Origin: UBA4971 sp900019985
GTDB lineage: Bacteria > Bacillota > SHA-98 > UBA4971
Reading direction: 5' to 3'
NCBI GenBank assembly: GCA_050949175.1
Contig: JBMNFG010000009.1
Span: forward strand, 1 to 64,000
Length of the DNA stretch: 64,000 nt
Shown: one piece after another, positions 9,218 through 18,074 of the stretch
Layout of the letters: each line of letters starts with the position of its first letter
Numbering within the stretch: the stretch's first letter is position 1
Notes under the pieces: generated by a model
Databases searched by the model: none
Told to the model about the DNA's origin: nothing
The model's input: the letters and a program-made list of their open reading frames with translations, nothing else
Position numbers and translations under genes: made by a program

Positions 9218-9745
9218 TTGGACAGTACCTCGATCAATTCCATACAGACGAAACGGAATATTTTGTTCATTACCAGGACTGCCATACTGATGGCACTCAC
9301 TTTGGTAATACAGATGATGGGTATGCCACAGTACGCCACAGGACCTTTAGTCAATACAATGCTGTATCTTGCTGGCGTATTTGTGGGGATCTGGGGAGGA
9401 GTAGCAATAGGGCTCGTTACCCCTGTGATTGCTCTTTGGCGAGGTATTCTCCCTGCTCCCTTGGGACCCATGGTTCCGTTTATTGCATTGGGAAACGCTG
9501 TTTTGGTCATAATCTACGGATTGATTGAGAAGCGTAACAAGTACATTGCAGTTGTCCTTGCATCGGTGATTAAGTACCTGGTACTTGCTACCGCGGTAAG
9601 GTTCATAGTCAGTGTCCCGCCGAAAATCGCTCAAATGATGCAAGTGCCGCAGCTTGTTACCGCTCTTGCAGGAGGCGCCATCGCCATCATTCTTTCTGAA
9701 ATACTTGTCCGAAGGCGGCTTATAAAACCCTGGCATGAGACGTAA
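9218..9745 (+). CDS. ECF transporter S component (first of pair)
   Basis: A small (~175-residue) integral membrane protein with about five to six helices and a short basic N-terminus, typical of the substrate-binding S subunits of energy-coupling-factor vitamin importers. Conserved-looking features are the first helix after TKRNILFITRTAILMAL and the GVFVGIWGGVAIGLVTPVIA region. TTG at 9218 is favoured because AGGAAGGTGAG precedes it at a normal distance; a GTG at 9209 would overlap that site. It is followed 22 bp later by a second S-like component. No T or A subunits are encoded here, so it must share a module made elsewhere. The substrate is unknown. Confidence 0.75.
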   Translation: MDSTSINSIQTKRNILFITRTAILMALTLVIQMMGMPQYATGPLVNTMLYLAGVFVGIWGGVAIGLVTPVIALWRGILPAPLGPMVPFIALGNAVLVIIYGLIEKRNKYIAVVLASVIKYLVLATAVRFIVSVPPKIAQMMQVPQLVTALAGGAIAIILSEILVRRRLIKPWHET

Positions 9746-9767
9746 TCCAGGATTAGGAGGGATCTAA

Positions 9768-10370
9768 ATGCCAAATCCACGACGGCGCTGGACCATTAGG
9801 GAACTTGCATTTTTAGCTCTTATTGCCGTGCTTAGCATGGTGACAAAACCCTATGTAAAAGGTGTTGTCAACGTTATTACCCAGCCTCTGGGCATTCCGG
9901 GAGGAGTTGCTGCAGGCACGATCTACATGTTTTGGGTTGTGCTTGCAGGTTACATGGTAGGCCGTCCGGGCTCTGTGTTTCTCTTCTCTCTTCTTCAGGG
10001 GATACTTGCACTGATGATGGGGTTTACAGGTCCGCTGGGAGCGCTGATAATCGTCTCATATGCACTTCCCGGTATAGCAGTGGAGGTTTTGTACCTGTCC
10101 CTTGGACTGGTCTGGGGCGATTGCCGTCAGGCATCTATCCCTTGCATATTGGCAGGGGCTGTGGCCAATATCTCAGGAGCTGTAGCCAATGCAATCCTTA
10201 TGTTTAGCATGGGAGGGAGCCTTGTCTTAGTATTGTCTCCCATCGCAGCCGTAACAGGAGGGCTTGGCGGGTTCTTGGCTTTTGTGGCCGGCACGTATCT
10301 TGTTAGGGCTTTGGGAATTGACACGCTTTCGCAGAATGAAGCTACGTCAGAAGGAGCCGGATCTCAATGA
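9768..10370 (+). CDS. ECF transporter S component, YkoE-like
   Basis: A 200-residue membrane protein with about six helices. Its central segment (AGYMVGRPGSVFLFSLLQGI followed by GPLGALIIVSYALPGIAVEV) resembles the YkoE family of ECF S components linked to thiamine-precursor uptake in Bacillus. The ATG has TAGGAGGGATCTAA just upstream. It follows another S component by 22 bp and overlaps the next gene by 4 bp (ATGA), so the three are co-translated. The thiamine link is family-based inference only; no TPP riboswitch is visible upstream. Confidence 0.72.
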   Translation: MPNPRRRWTIRELAFLALIAVLSMVTKPYVKGVVNVITQPLGIPGGVAAGTIYMFWVVLAGYMVGRPGSVFLFSLLQGILALMMGFTGPLGALIIVSYALPGIAVEVLYLSLGLVWGDCRQASIPCILAGAVANISGAVANAILMFSMGGSLVLVLSPIAAVTGGLGGFLAFVAGTYLVRALGIDTLSQNEATSEGAGSQ

Positions 10371-10900
10371 ACTTAAGGCAGAATCTGTTCCTTACCGGAC
10401 CGAAACGGGTAGGCAAATCTACTGCATTGTTCTCTGCGGTTCAACAGGTGAGTCAAGGGCATCCCCTGACTCTCGGTGGGTTTCGCGTGGATAGGGTATT
10501 TGAGGGCAGGCGCTTGCGTGCCTTCCGCATTATGGACTTGGATACATCTGCATCAGCAGTCATATCTACAGCCCGCAAAGGCGGCTGGGATGTCCATCTT
10601 GAGTCATTTGACACTGTAGGCGCGGATTCTATCAGACGCGGTATCTCCGGAGCCAATCTCATTATCATGGATGAACTCGGGAGATTCGAGCTTGATGCCT
10701 ACGAGTTTAGGCAAGCTGTAATGGAAGCCCTTGACAGCCCAGTGCCTGTCCTCGGGGTTCTTAAGAGAGACGACAATCCTTTCCTGAACGGAATCCGAAG
10801 CCGGGAGGATACTGAGGTATTAGAAGTTACCGAGGAGAACCGCGACGGTGTCAAGGAGTATGTACTCAGCTGGCTCAATCGCGTTCTATCTGAGAAGTAG
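10367..10900 (+). CDS. THEP1-type nucleoside-triphosphatase
   Basis: A 177-residue P-loop NTPase: Walker A GPKRVGKST at residues 11-19 and a hydrophobic Walker B with LIIMDELGRFE, the latter being the typical signature of the NTPase_1/THEP1 family (PF03266). These enzymes hydrolyse NTPs slowly in vitro and their cellular role is unsettled. It overlaps the YkoE-like S component by 4 bp, a coupling that suggests a shared role in uptake or salvage of a vitamin or nucleotide precursor. A methyltransferase follows 11 bp later. Confidence 0.85.
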   Translation: MNLRQNLFLTGPKRVGKSTALFSAVQQVSQGHPLTLGGFRVDRVFEGRRLRAFRIMDLDTSASAVISTARKGGWDVHLESFDTVGADSIRRGISGANLIIMDELGRFELDAYEFRQAVMEALDSPVPVLGVLKRDDNPFLNGIRSREDTEVLEVTEENRDGVKEYVLSWLNRVLSEK

Positions 10901-10911
10901 GTGTATGTTCC

Positions 10912-11649
10912 TTGGGTTTTACCTGGAGTGCTGAAAAGGTCAAATGGTTTGAAAAGGCTCTTGAAACAGGTGAATATCCCCGGGTTTTTATGCCTATCCT
11001 TGAAACCATGATTGACAGGAAAAGTAGTGTGCTTGAGATTGCGGCAGGTGTCGGCCCGTTTTCCCGGATGCTGGCAAGCAGAGTGAAGAGCGTCACTGCT
11101 TTGGAACCGTCAGATCTTGCCCTTGCGGCCCTTAGAGAGGCATCTATAGAAAAAGGTATTAGTAACATCCGGTATGTTGAATCTACCTGGGAAGAATGGC
11201 CGGATGAGGTTCACGATGTTATTATTGCAGCCTATGCAGGCGGCTCAGTCACAGGTTCAGAGGAGTCCCTTATCAGGCTCAATGCCTTAGCCAGGCGCGG
11301 GGTGTTGCTGGTTGCTCCTGTCAGCAGGGAGAGGAAGAATTTTGGTGTTGATTCCCTTTATGTGAGGTTAAACCGAGAGCCCCCTCTGCGCCGAGAATGC
11401 CCTCCGGATACGGAGGCTATCCTCAAGAGCCTCGGGATCTCTTTTGAGTCTGCTATCTACACTTATGAATTCGGACAACCTTTACAATCTATTGATGAAG
11501 GTGTTAGGCTCATATCTTCTTATCATCAATTCGGCCCTGATGAAATGGAGATTGTAAGAGACTTTGTCAAGGAGAGCGTTGTCGAGACAGGCGACGGTTA
11601 TTATCTTCCGAACTTACGGACAAGCCGGGTATTCTATTGGTACACATAA
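10912..11649 (+). CDS. Class I SAM-dependent methyltransferase
   Basis: A 245-residue protein whose residues 40-66 carry the SAM-binding motif I (VLEIAAGVGPFSRMLA) and the acidic residue ending the second strand (ALEP). The rest has no family signature I can name. TTG at 10912 is preceded by AGGTG with a 9-base gap. It lies 11 bp after the THEP1-type NTPase and 14 bp before the GDT1 half-gene, so all appear to form one transcript from 9218 to 11951. The substrate cannot be told from sequence. Confidence 0.75.
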   Translation: MGFTWSAEKVKWFEKALETGEYPRVFMPILETMIDRKSSVLEIAAGVGPFSRMLASRVKSVTALEPSDLALAALREASIEKGISNIRYVESTWEEWPDEVHDVIIAAYAGGSVTGSEESLIRLNALARRGVLLVAPVSRERKNFGVDSLYVRLNREPPLRRECPPDTEAILKSLGISFESAIYTYEFGQPLQSIDEGVRLISSYHQFGPDEMEIVRDFVKESVVETGDGYYLPNLRTSRVFYWYT

Positions 11650-11663
11650 GGAGTTGAAGTTCT

Positions 11664-11951
11664 TTGGACTGGAAGCTGCTTGCACTTACTTTCGCTACTA
11701 TCTTCGTGGCAGAGTTGGGGGATAAGACTCAACTTGCAGTGTTCACCCTTGTGGCGCAGCATCAAAAGATATTGCCGGTTTTCATTGGGGCGTCATTAGC
11801 CCTCACCAGTGTGAGCCTGATTGGAGCAGTTTTCGGCTGCGTTGTCGGGAAGTTCATCCCTCAGGAGTATATCCAGGTAGTTGCCGGATTGCTTTTTGTA
11901 GGGCTGGGGATTATCATGCTTGTCAGGGCCTTCAGTAATATCATGGCTTAA
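11664..11951 (+). CDS. GDT1/TMEM165 (UPF0016) family membrane protein, single-repeat form
   Basis: A 95-residue protein with three predicted helices and the family signature E-x-G-D-K-T at residues 17-22 (AELGDKTQ). Full-length eukaryotic GDT1 has two such repeats and exchanges Mn2+ or Ca2+ against protons. Bacterial single-repeat members are thought to pair up, often as two adjacent genes. Here only one half is present; no second half-gene is adjacent, so it may homodimerise. The start is a TTG preceded by AAGGAG. Confidence 0.85.
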   Translation: MDWKLLALTFATIFVAELGDKTQLAVFTLVAQHQKILPVFIGASLALTSVSLIGAVFGCVVGKFIPQEYIQVVAGLLFVGLGIIMLVRAFSNIMA

Positions 11952-12120
11952 GTTTGCATCACTGAGCGCGGCTACAGCGCCGGGCGGCACGGCAGCACGA
12001 CTGTGCGCGTCACGAGACTGCCGGAACTCTTTGTCGCTGTAATGACGGCACCTTGTGTGGCCACGCGTATAAGAGCATACCGCTAGTAAATGTTGGAGAC
12101 GGGAAGGGGAGAACCTCAAT

Positions 12121-12888
12121 ATGCTTCTCGCTCTTGATATCGGCAATACCCACATTATGGTCGGCGTATATAACGAGGCAGAACTTGTGACCTGTTACCG
12201 CATCTCAACAGATAGGCACAAGACCTCTGACGAATATGCAATGGTCTTGCATGCCTTGTTATCCTATGATGACATTGAGTTTAGCGAGGTTTCCGGGATC
12301 GCGATGTCATGTGTGGTTCCGCCGCTCACCGTTATATTCGAAGAGCTTTCTAAAAGGTATTTCAAGATAGAACCCCTCATTGTGGAGCCCGGGATCAAGA
12401 CAGGAATGGTCCTTCGCTACGAAAATCCCAGAGAAATCGGGGCAGACAGGATAGTCAATGCTGTTGCGGCTTATGAGAAATACCGCTCTTCCGTCATAAT
12501 AGTGGATTTTGGCACAGCCACTACCTTTTGTGCAGTGTCAGAGGACGGGGAATACCTGGGGGGTGTGATATGTCCCGGGATTATGATTTCCAGTGAGGCG
12601 CTTTTTTCCAGGGCGGCACGGCTCCCCCGTGTAGAACTGGTGAGGCCTCCGACTGTTATCGGAAGAAACACAGTCAGGAGCATGCAATCAGGTCTCATCT
12701 ACGGAGCGGTAGGCCAGGTCAACGAAATCGTCAGGCGAATAAAAGACGAGATGGGGACGGATCCGAAAGTCATCGCCACAGGAGGCCTGGCGCCTTTGAT
12801 CGCTGAAGAAGCCGAGGAGATTGACGACATCGATGTTAACTTAACCCTTGAAGGCTTACGCATCATATACGAGAGAAACAATTCGTAA
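12121..12888 (+). CDS. coaX: Type III pantothenate kinase
   Basis: A 255-residue protein with the ASKHA-fold motifs of CoaX. The phosphate-1 loop is at the N-terminus (LALDIGNTHIMVGVY, Asp-6). GADRIVNAVAAYEKY follows, then the phosphate-2 region IIVDFGTATTFCAVSEDGEYLGG with its catalytic Asp. The enzyme phosphorylates pantothenate in the first step of CoA synthesis, is insensitive to CoA feedback and commonly needs a monovalent cation. ATG follows GGGAGAACCTCAAT. It is the last plus-strand gene before a bidirectional terminator. Confidence 0.96.
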   Translation: MLLALDIGNTHIMVGVYNEAELVTCYRISTDRHKTSDEYAMVLHALLSYDDIEFSEVSGIAMSCVVPPLTVIFEELSKRYFKIEPLIVEPGIKTGMVLRYENPREIGADRIVNAVAAYEKYRSSVIIVDFGTATTFCAVSEDGEYLGGVICPGIMISSEALFSRAARLPRVELVRPPTVIGRNTVRSMQSGLIYGAVGQVNEIVRRIKDEMGTDPKVIATGGLAPLIAEEAEEIDDIDVNLTLEGLRIIYERNNS

Positions 12889-12895
12889 GAACATT

Positions 12896-12935
12896 TCCCC
12901 GGGTCTGCGGCAGATCGGCCGGCCCGGGGATTTTT
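12896..12935. terminator. Bidirectional terminator between coaX and the ABC-2 operon
   Basis: CCCCGGG at 12897-12903 pairs with CCCGGGG at 12923-12929, with flanking T-A pairing and a run of T immediately after. It lies between convergent genes, coaX ending at 12888 and the minus-strand permease ending at 12947. Confidence 0.75.
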
Positions 12936-12946
12936 CCACGATCGCA

Positions 12947-13726
12947 TCAATAGTGCCCAAGTAAACCGCGGTCTTTGGCGATGTTTTCGCAGACAGAGAA
13001 TATCACAACTCCGATAGCAAAGTACGCGGCGCCCACCAAGAGTGCTGTCAGAACGGATCCGGTTGGAAGCTCCCAAAGGCGGGCTCCGTCTACCATTACA
13101 TCATAGATGAGGGAGTTGCCCAGTGAGAGCGGGAGGAATTTTGCCCAGGGAAGCCTCTGCGGTACAACGAGAAACCCGATTAACACGAACTGAAACACCT
13201 GGAAGATGGCTTGCAGTCTCTTATATACAAGAGCAAGGCCGCCCAGAGCGAACCCGAATCCGTAGGCTCCCAGAATCGTAATGAGCAACAGCGGAACCAG
13301 GCTGATAAAGTCCAGATTCAGCCATTGTCCTGTGGTAGCCATCATTACGACGAGTAATAGCACAACAGGAACAAAGTTCAAGGCCAGGTTCGATATAACC
13401 GTGCAGCCGGCTACCCACTTAAACCCTGCGGGCGTGAGGTATAGTTGTTCTAACGTGCCCGCTTGCGCTTCAACTATGAGGCTCCAAGCCAGGTCTGAAT
13501 AAGCGATCACAGAGAATGTCCAGACGAAAAACCCGATGACAGTGCCTTCCAGCGTTCCCTCAAGAGCTCCAATAGCAGCGTAGCTTGAGAGGCCTTTGAT
13601 GCCCAAGAAGATAAAGAGAAAGATTATGTATATGGAAACCAATGACGAGACTGTGTTGACTATGTACCTCCTCATCATTGCCCAATCTCGCTGGAGAATA
13701 GCAACGAGAATGCTAACTGGATTCAT
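12947..13726 (-). CDS. ABC-2 type transporter permease
   Basis: About 259 residues with six predicted membrane helices, matching ABC-2 exporters of the drug/lipid/polysaccharide type. The start is taken at 13726, where MNPVSILVAILQRDW begins and GGAGG lies upstream; the open frame extends 31 codons further, but that part is a basic, low-complexity sequence overlapping the ATPase gene. Its first codons overlap the end of the ATP-binding gene by 14 bp, so the two are co-translated as one exporter. The substrate is unknown. Confidence 0.85.
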   Translation of the reverse strand: MNPVSILVAILQRDWAMMRRYIVNTVSSLVSIYIIFLFIFLGIKGLSSYAAIGALEGTLEGTVIGFFVWTFSVIAYSDLAWSLIVEAQAGTLEQLYLTPAGFKWVAGCTVISNLALNFVPVVLLLVVMMATTGQWLNLDFISLVPLLLITILGAYGFGFALGGLALVYKRLQAIFQVFQFVLIGFLVVPQRLPWAKFLPLSLGNSLIYDVMVDGARLWELPTGSVLTALLVGAAYFAIGVVIFSVCENIAKDRGLLGHY

Positions 13727-14696
13727 GATTGTTCCGCTCCCTCCTGACAATCTCGAGAAACGCCTTCTCGAGGTCAGTCTCCTCGTTGGAGATTTCATCG
13801 ATAATCGCACCTCTGTCACGCAAGATGTCCATCAGTGTGTAGATATCATCGTTTTCGAGGAGATTGACTCTGACTTCTGTCCTTCTTCCGTCCCCGGTTA
13901 CAGTCGCTCCTTTAAATCTAGATGCCAGAGCTTCCTCTAGCCCTTCAGGGACCGGTTCAAGCAGAATGATCCTGTATGCTTTTGTTTTGAAGAGGCTCAC
14001 CAGATCGCTGATGTGATCGTCTGCTACTATTCGTCCCTGGGACAGGATGATTACGCGCCTGCACACATCCTGTATTACGTCCATATTGTGGGAACTTACG
14101 ATAATGGTGCGGTTTTCTTCGGAAGCCAGTTGCTTCAACACATGCCGGAGCTCAAGGGATGTTTCCACATCCAGGCCCAGGGTGGGCTCGTCCAGAAAGA
14201 CAACGGGCGTTCGTCGTGCCAGTGTACACACGATACTGGTTTTTTGCTTCATACCCTGTGACAGTTTCCTGACTTCGGCATTTCTCTTATCTTCTAGAGA
14301 GAAGAGCCGGATAAGGTTTTCAAAATGCGCCTTATCTTCACGTGATGTCACCCCGTGGAGCCGTGCAAAGAAGAGAATATTCTCCCAGACTGTTAACCGC
14401 CAATACAAATTCCTGCTACCTTCTAAGACTGCACTCATGTTCCTGAGCACGCGCGGGTAGCAGGCTTCCACGTTCTCACCGAAGACTCTGATCTCGCCTG
14501 TATCAGGGCGCATTAGGCCCAGGATGCATTTGATTGTGGTGGTCTTTCCTGCTCCGTTTGGTCCTAGAAGGCCCAACACTTCGCCCTGGTTGACCTGGAA
14601 ACTGATACTATCTACCGCTTTAACGCTTTTGTTGCCTCTTTCGTGGAATACTTTGGTGAGGGATTTTACGTCCAGTGCGGTTGTTGCTGCGCCCAA
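13713..14696 (-). CDS. ABC transporter ATP-binding protein (CcmA/NatA-like)
   Basis: A 327-residue ATPase. Walker A GPNGAGKTT lies at 45-53, the signature is LSQGMKQK and Walker B is VVFLDEPTLGLD, followed by the switch His in IIVSSHN. A C-terminal extension of about 90 residues is typical of ABC-2 exporter ATPases. The start codon is TTG with GGGGGTGAG five bases upstream. It is paired with the overlapping ABC-2 permease, making a complete two-gene exporter whose cargo cannot be inferred. Confidence 0.92.
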   Translation of the reverse strand: MGAATTALDVKSLTKVFHERGNKSVKAVDSISFQVNQGEVLGLLGPNGAGKTTTIKCILGLMRPDTGEIRVFGENVEACYPRVLRNMSAVLEGSRNLYWRLTVWENILFFARLHGVTSREDKAHFENLIRLFSLEDKRNAEVRKLSQGMKQKTSIVCTLARRTPVVFLDEPTLGLDVETSLELRHVLKQLASEENRTIIVSSHNMDVIQDVCRRVIILSQGRIVADDHISDLVSLFKTKAYRIILLEPVPEGLEEALASRFKGATVTGDGRRTEVRVNLLENDDIYTLMDILRDRGAIIDEISNEETDLEKAFLEIVRRERNNHESS

Positions 14697-15147
14697 TTAA
14701 ACTCACCCCCTGGGGACAAATTTGAAAAAGTGCCTGGCACAGACAGAACAGGCAGATTTCCGGTGCGTTCCTTGAGGGCTTATGCGGGCTGTGGACTCTG
14801 ATAAGTTGGGCATAGCTTCGGAAGGATCTAATCTAACCTAATCCGGATCGGTCTTGGGATATTATCGGTGCACCGGTATACTCACATAAACCAATCGCGG
14901 CAGATCAAATGTAACAAAACAACTGTCATAAATCAACTGAGCCAAACCAAATATAGCAAAGCAACTACCATAGGCCAAATGCGGCAAATCAAACGCAACG
15001 TGTACCGTTGACGGTGTTGAGGTGTTGAAACTGAGGTGACAGAGCTCGGAAACAAATGTATGATTATCATTAAAGAACTACAGGTGTCACTGCTTCCGGT
15101 TGGCGGGAGTAGGAGACTTCCGGTGCAATGTTGGAGGTGAACGCATC
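14697..15147. other. Intergenic region with degenerate 42-43 bp repeat
   Basis: This 450-bp gap lies between divergent operons. Apart from the repeat described at 14884-15000 I see no gene. The bases before 15147 hold GGAGGTGA (15133-15140), which fixes the hflX start. Confidence 0.5.
14884..15000. repeat. Three degenerate copies of a 42-43 bp tandem unit
   Basis: Units start at 14884, 14927 and 14969, each beginning CATA (CATAAACC, CATAAATC, CATAGGCC) and containing GCGGCA/AGC-AA-CAAA-type A/C-rich blocks. The copies are well diverged. No dyad symmetry is evident. Confidence 0.55.
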
Positions 15148-16347
15148 CTGGAGACACCGCGCGAAAAGGCCATCGCCGTCGGACTTGAATTGCCGGGAAC
15201 GCAGTGGTGGGAGACTGAGGATTCGATCAATGAGTTAGCTGAATTAGCTTCCACAGCCGGTGCTGAAGTGGTCGTAAAGGTGATCCAGCGCCGCAACAAG
15301 CCTGATCCCGCCTATTACATAGGGAAAGGCAAAGCGGAGGAGCTGGCAGTGCTCGCTATCACTCTCCATGCTGACGTAATAATTTTCGATGATGAGCTGT
15401 CTCCTGCTCAACAGCGTAACCTTGAAAACATTCTGCAAAGGAAAGTCATTGACAGGACTTGGCTTATCTTAGACATATTTGCAGCCAGAGCTGCAAGTAA
15501 AGAAGGAAAGATTCAGGTGGAGCTTGCACAGCTTTATTATTTGCTCCCCAGGCTCGTCGGTAAGGGTACTTCCCTATCAAGGCTCGGAGGAGGTATAGGG
15601 ACAAGAGGCCCGGGAGAGACGAAACTCGAGGTTGACAGGAGGCGGATAAGGAAGCGCATCTCCGTCCTTAGAAAGGAACTTGAAGAAATCGCAAAGAGAC
15701 GCGGCCTCCAGAGATCTACCCGGAGCAAATCAGGATTGCCTCTTGTATCGCTCGTAGGTTACACAAATGCAGGGAAATCCACGCTGTTTAATGCTTTAAC
15801 AAACTCAGAGGTATTTGTTGAGGACAAGCTTTTTGCTACGCTGGATCCGACGATAAGAAGGCGTTACCTGCCTTCCGGTAAGTTCATATTGCTCGCCGAT
15901 ACTGTCGGGTTTATCAGAAAACTCCCGCATGAGCTCATAGCAGCGTTTCGAGCTACGCTCGAGGAAGCGGCCAATTCAGACCTCTTGATTCACGTGGTAG
16001 ATGCCAGTCATCCCGGCAAGGATGAGCACTGTGAGGCAGTGGAAGAAGTCCTCAATACTCTGGGCATCTCTGATAAACCAATCATTACTTGCCTCAATAA
16101 GATAGACCTTATACCAGGAAGCATGGAGCGAGAGCGTATTAGGCTTGATCACCCAGGAGCGGTCCTTGTGTCCGCTGAAACAGGTGAGGGGCTTGATGAG
16201 CTCCTGCATGCCATTTCAAACATACTTGAAGACGGTGCCTTACCGCGAAGCAGGGAAGTATCTCGGAATGCCGAGGCCGCCAAGATCGAGAATTCCTTCG
16301 GCAAGCCGCCGGAGATGACTGACCAGGCACCGAAGATCACTGAATAG
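15148..16347 (+). CDS. hflX: GTPase HflX
   Basis: A ~400-residue ribosome-associated GTPase. The N-terminal HflX domain (REKAIAVGLELPG, then YYIGKGKAEEL and DDELSPAQQRNLE) leads to a Gly-rich linker (SRLGGGIGTRGPGE) and the G domain: G1 GYTNAGKST, G3 DTVGFIRKLPHEL, G4 NKID. The start is unusual. A perfect GGAGGTGA at 15133-15140 is 7 bases before CTG (15148), from which the protein reads like other HflX N-termini. The nearest conventional start is TTG at 15100, which puts the ribosome site inside the gene. HflX splits stalled ribosomes under stress. It is followed 51 bp later by dusB. Confidence 0.93.
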   Translation: METPREKAIAVGLELPGTQWWETEDSINELAELASTAGAEVVVKVIQRRNKPDPAYYIGKGKAEELAVLAITLHADVIIFDDELSPAQQRNLENILQRKVIDRTWLILDIFAARAASKEGKIQVELAQLYYLLPRLVGKGTSLSRLGGGIGTRGPGETKLEVDRRRIRKRISVLRKELEEIAKRRGLQRSTRSKSGLPLVSLVGYTNAGKSTLFNALTNSEVFVEDKLFATLDPTIRRRYLPSGKFILLADTVGFIRKLPHELIAAFRATLEEAANSDLLIHVVDASHPGKDEHCEAVEEVLNTLGISDKPIITCLNKIDLIPGSMERERIRLDHPGAVLVSAETGEGLDELLHAISNILEDGALPRSREVSRNAEAAKIENSFGKPPEMTDQAPKITE

Positions 16348-16398
16348 CCAATGATAAACGAACGCACAAGGACACGCGATTGAGGTGCAGATATTGAG

Positions 16399-17394
16399 AT
16401 GACAGCAAAGAGGAGACTGCCTTTCAGCGAAACCGATCTTCCTGGCCAAGTGCTGGTTGCACTGGCTCCCATGGCAGGAGTCACTGATCAGGCGTACCGG
16501 CTGATTGTGAAAGAGATGGGTTGCCCCCTTGTTTATACTGAGATGATTTCTGACAAAGCGCTGGTATACGGAAATCAAAAAACCAAAGATATGCTTCGCA
16601 TTTCTGATACAGAGCGCCCTATTGCGATACAGTTGTTCGGGAGCGAGCCCGAAATCATGGCGCAAGCAGCTAAAATAATACAAGATGTGGCCTCGCCCGA
16701 GATTATCGATATAAATATGGGCTGTCCGACCCCTAAGATTGTAAAAAACAAAGAAGGCGCAGCATTAATGCGGAATGTACCTCTGGCCGGCAAAATCGCG
16801 GAATCCATCGCATCTGCAGTGGACATCCCGGTCACAGTCAAGATGAGAGCAGGGTGGGACGAGGATCTAATAAACGCAGTTGAACTTGGCAAAACAGTTG
16901 AAGCAGCCGGTGCCTCCCTCCTGACAGTCCATGGCCGAACCCGGGAGCAGTTTTATTCAGGCACAGCTGACTGGAACATAATCAGAGACGTGAAGGAAGC
17001 CGTATCAATCCCTGTCATCGGCAATGGAGATATCCGCTCTCCGCAGGATGCCGAAAGAATGCTTGCCGCAACCGGTTGCGATGGGGTAATGATTGGCAGG
17101 GCAGCGTTGGGTAATCCCTGGCTGATCAGGGATATTGTCACATTCCTCCGTACAGGTACAGAACCTCCGCCCCCTACAAACGAAGAACGGGCTCAAATGG
17201 CTATTAGGCACTTAGACATGCTTATTGAGCTTGTAGGAGAGAAAACCGCTGTTCTCAAAATGCGGAAACATGCTGCATGGTACGTCCGAGGCATCCGAGG
17301 TGCCTCATCAGCCCGTATTAGCATTAACGAAGCTAAAACCAGAGATGAAATGGCCCGGGCTTTAAAGCTTGCATTTCTTGGGACGTATTGTTAG
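16399..17394 (+). CDS. dusB: tRNA-dihydrouridine synthase
   Basis: A 331-residue FMN enzyme that reduces uridine in the tRNA D-loop. Visible motifs: the flavin-binding start APMAGVTDQAYR, the catalytic Cys loop MGCPTPKIV (general acid), KMRAGW with substrate-site residues, VHGRTREQFYSG, and the phosphate-binding NGDI and GRAALGNPW. ATG at 16399 is preceded by GAGGTG. Its place upstream of greA and lysS, with two small genes between, matches the usual Bacillota order. Confidence 0.95.
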   Translation: MTAKRRLPFSETDLPGQVLVALAPMAGVTDQAYRLIVKEMGCPLVYTEMISDKALVYGNQKTKDMLRISDTERPIAIQLFGSEPEIMAQAAKIIQDVASPEIIDINMGCPTPKIVKNKEGAALMRNVPLAGKIAESIASAVDIPVTVKMRAGWDEDLINAVELGKTVEAAGASLLTVHGRTREQFYSGTADWNIIRDVKEAVSIPVIGNGDIRSPQDAERMLAATGCDGVMIGRAALGNPWLIRDIVTFLRTGTEPPPPTNEERAQMAIRHLDMLIELVGEKTAVLKMRKHAAWYVRGIRGASSARISINEAKTRDEMARALKLAFLGTYC

Positions 17395-17452
17395 AATTGT
17401 GCTGTGCACAAATATGTAAACATTGATACGGGGGTAGATTGCTCTGGAGTTT

Positions 17453-17974
17453 GTGCGCATAGGGGATAAGCTGATAGACAAAGGGCGCTTGATGAAGACT
17501 GTCGAGAGGATTCTGGATCTCAGGTCGCGCGGGTTGTCACAGCAGGAGACCGCAGACAGAATTGGCATAGACAGGGTCTTTGTCTCACGCCTGGAGAGCC
17601 TCGGTGAGGTCCGGAAAGGCGGCAGAGTGGCGCTGGTCGGTTTCCCTGTAGGTAACAAGGACGACCTCTACAAAGTAGCCAAGGAAGAAGGCGTAGACTT
17701 TGTACTTCTCTTAGACGATGAGGAGCGGTGGAGATTTGTCCGGGATAGGTCCGGCCTTGAAGTCCTCAATGAAATAATGGCGATTATAAGTAAACTCAGA
17801 GTCTACGATGTGGTGATCTTTATTGGCTCGGATATGAGGTGCAACCTTGTGGAATCTATTCTCGGAAACCGGGTGATAAGTGTTGTCGTAGGTGCATCCC
17901 CGATTAAACAGGACGCAAAGATAGATCCGGAAGATATCCGCAGGATTATTCGGGAAGTCTCTTCTCCGGATTGA
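17453..17974 (+). CDS. HTH-domain protein, probable transcriptional regulator
   Basis: A 173-residue protein. Residues 15-45 form a helix-turn-helix of the Xre/sigma-region type (ERILDLRSRGLSQQETADRIGIDRVFVSRLE). The remainder, about residues 55-165, looks like an alpha/beta domain (RVALVGFPVGN, YDVVIFIGSD, NRVISVVVGA) without a motif I recognise. The GTG start at 17453 has a weak, close GGAG; ATG at 17492 is an alternative. It is 100 bp before the next conserved gene and is likely its partner, since similar HTH proteins accompany that family in related genomes as far as I recall. Confidence 0.7.
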   Translation: MRIGDKLIDKGRLMKTVERILDLRSRGLSQQETADRIGIDRVFVSRLESLGEVRKGGRVALVGFPVGNKDDLYKVAKEEGVDFVLLLDDEERWRFVRDRSGLEVLNEIMAIISKLRVYDVVIFIGSDMRCNLVESILGNRVISVVVGASPIKQDAKIDPEDIRRIIREVSSPD

Positions 17975-18074
17975 ACATCAATTTGTGAGATCGTTGAATT
18001 CTCCAGGAATCGTTGTGGTTATCCGGACTTCATTTACATTATTTGCATTCCATTTTGAAACGGGGGCGGGCCAT

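Noticed and set aside
13733..13819. N-terminal extension of the ABC-2 permease
   Set aside because: The extra codons overlap the ATPase gene, are Arg/Ser-rich and precede a better start with a ribosome site at 13726.
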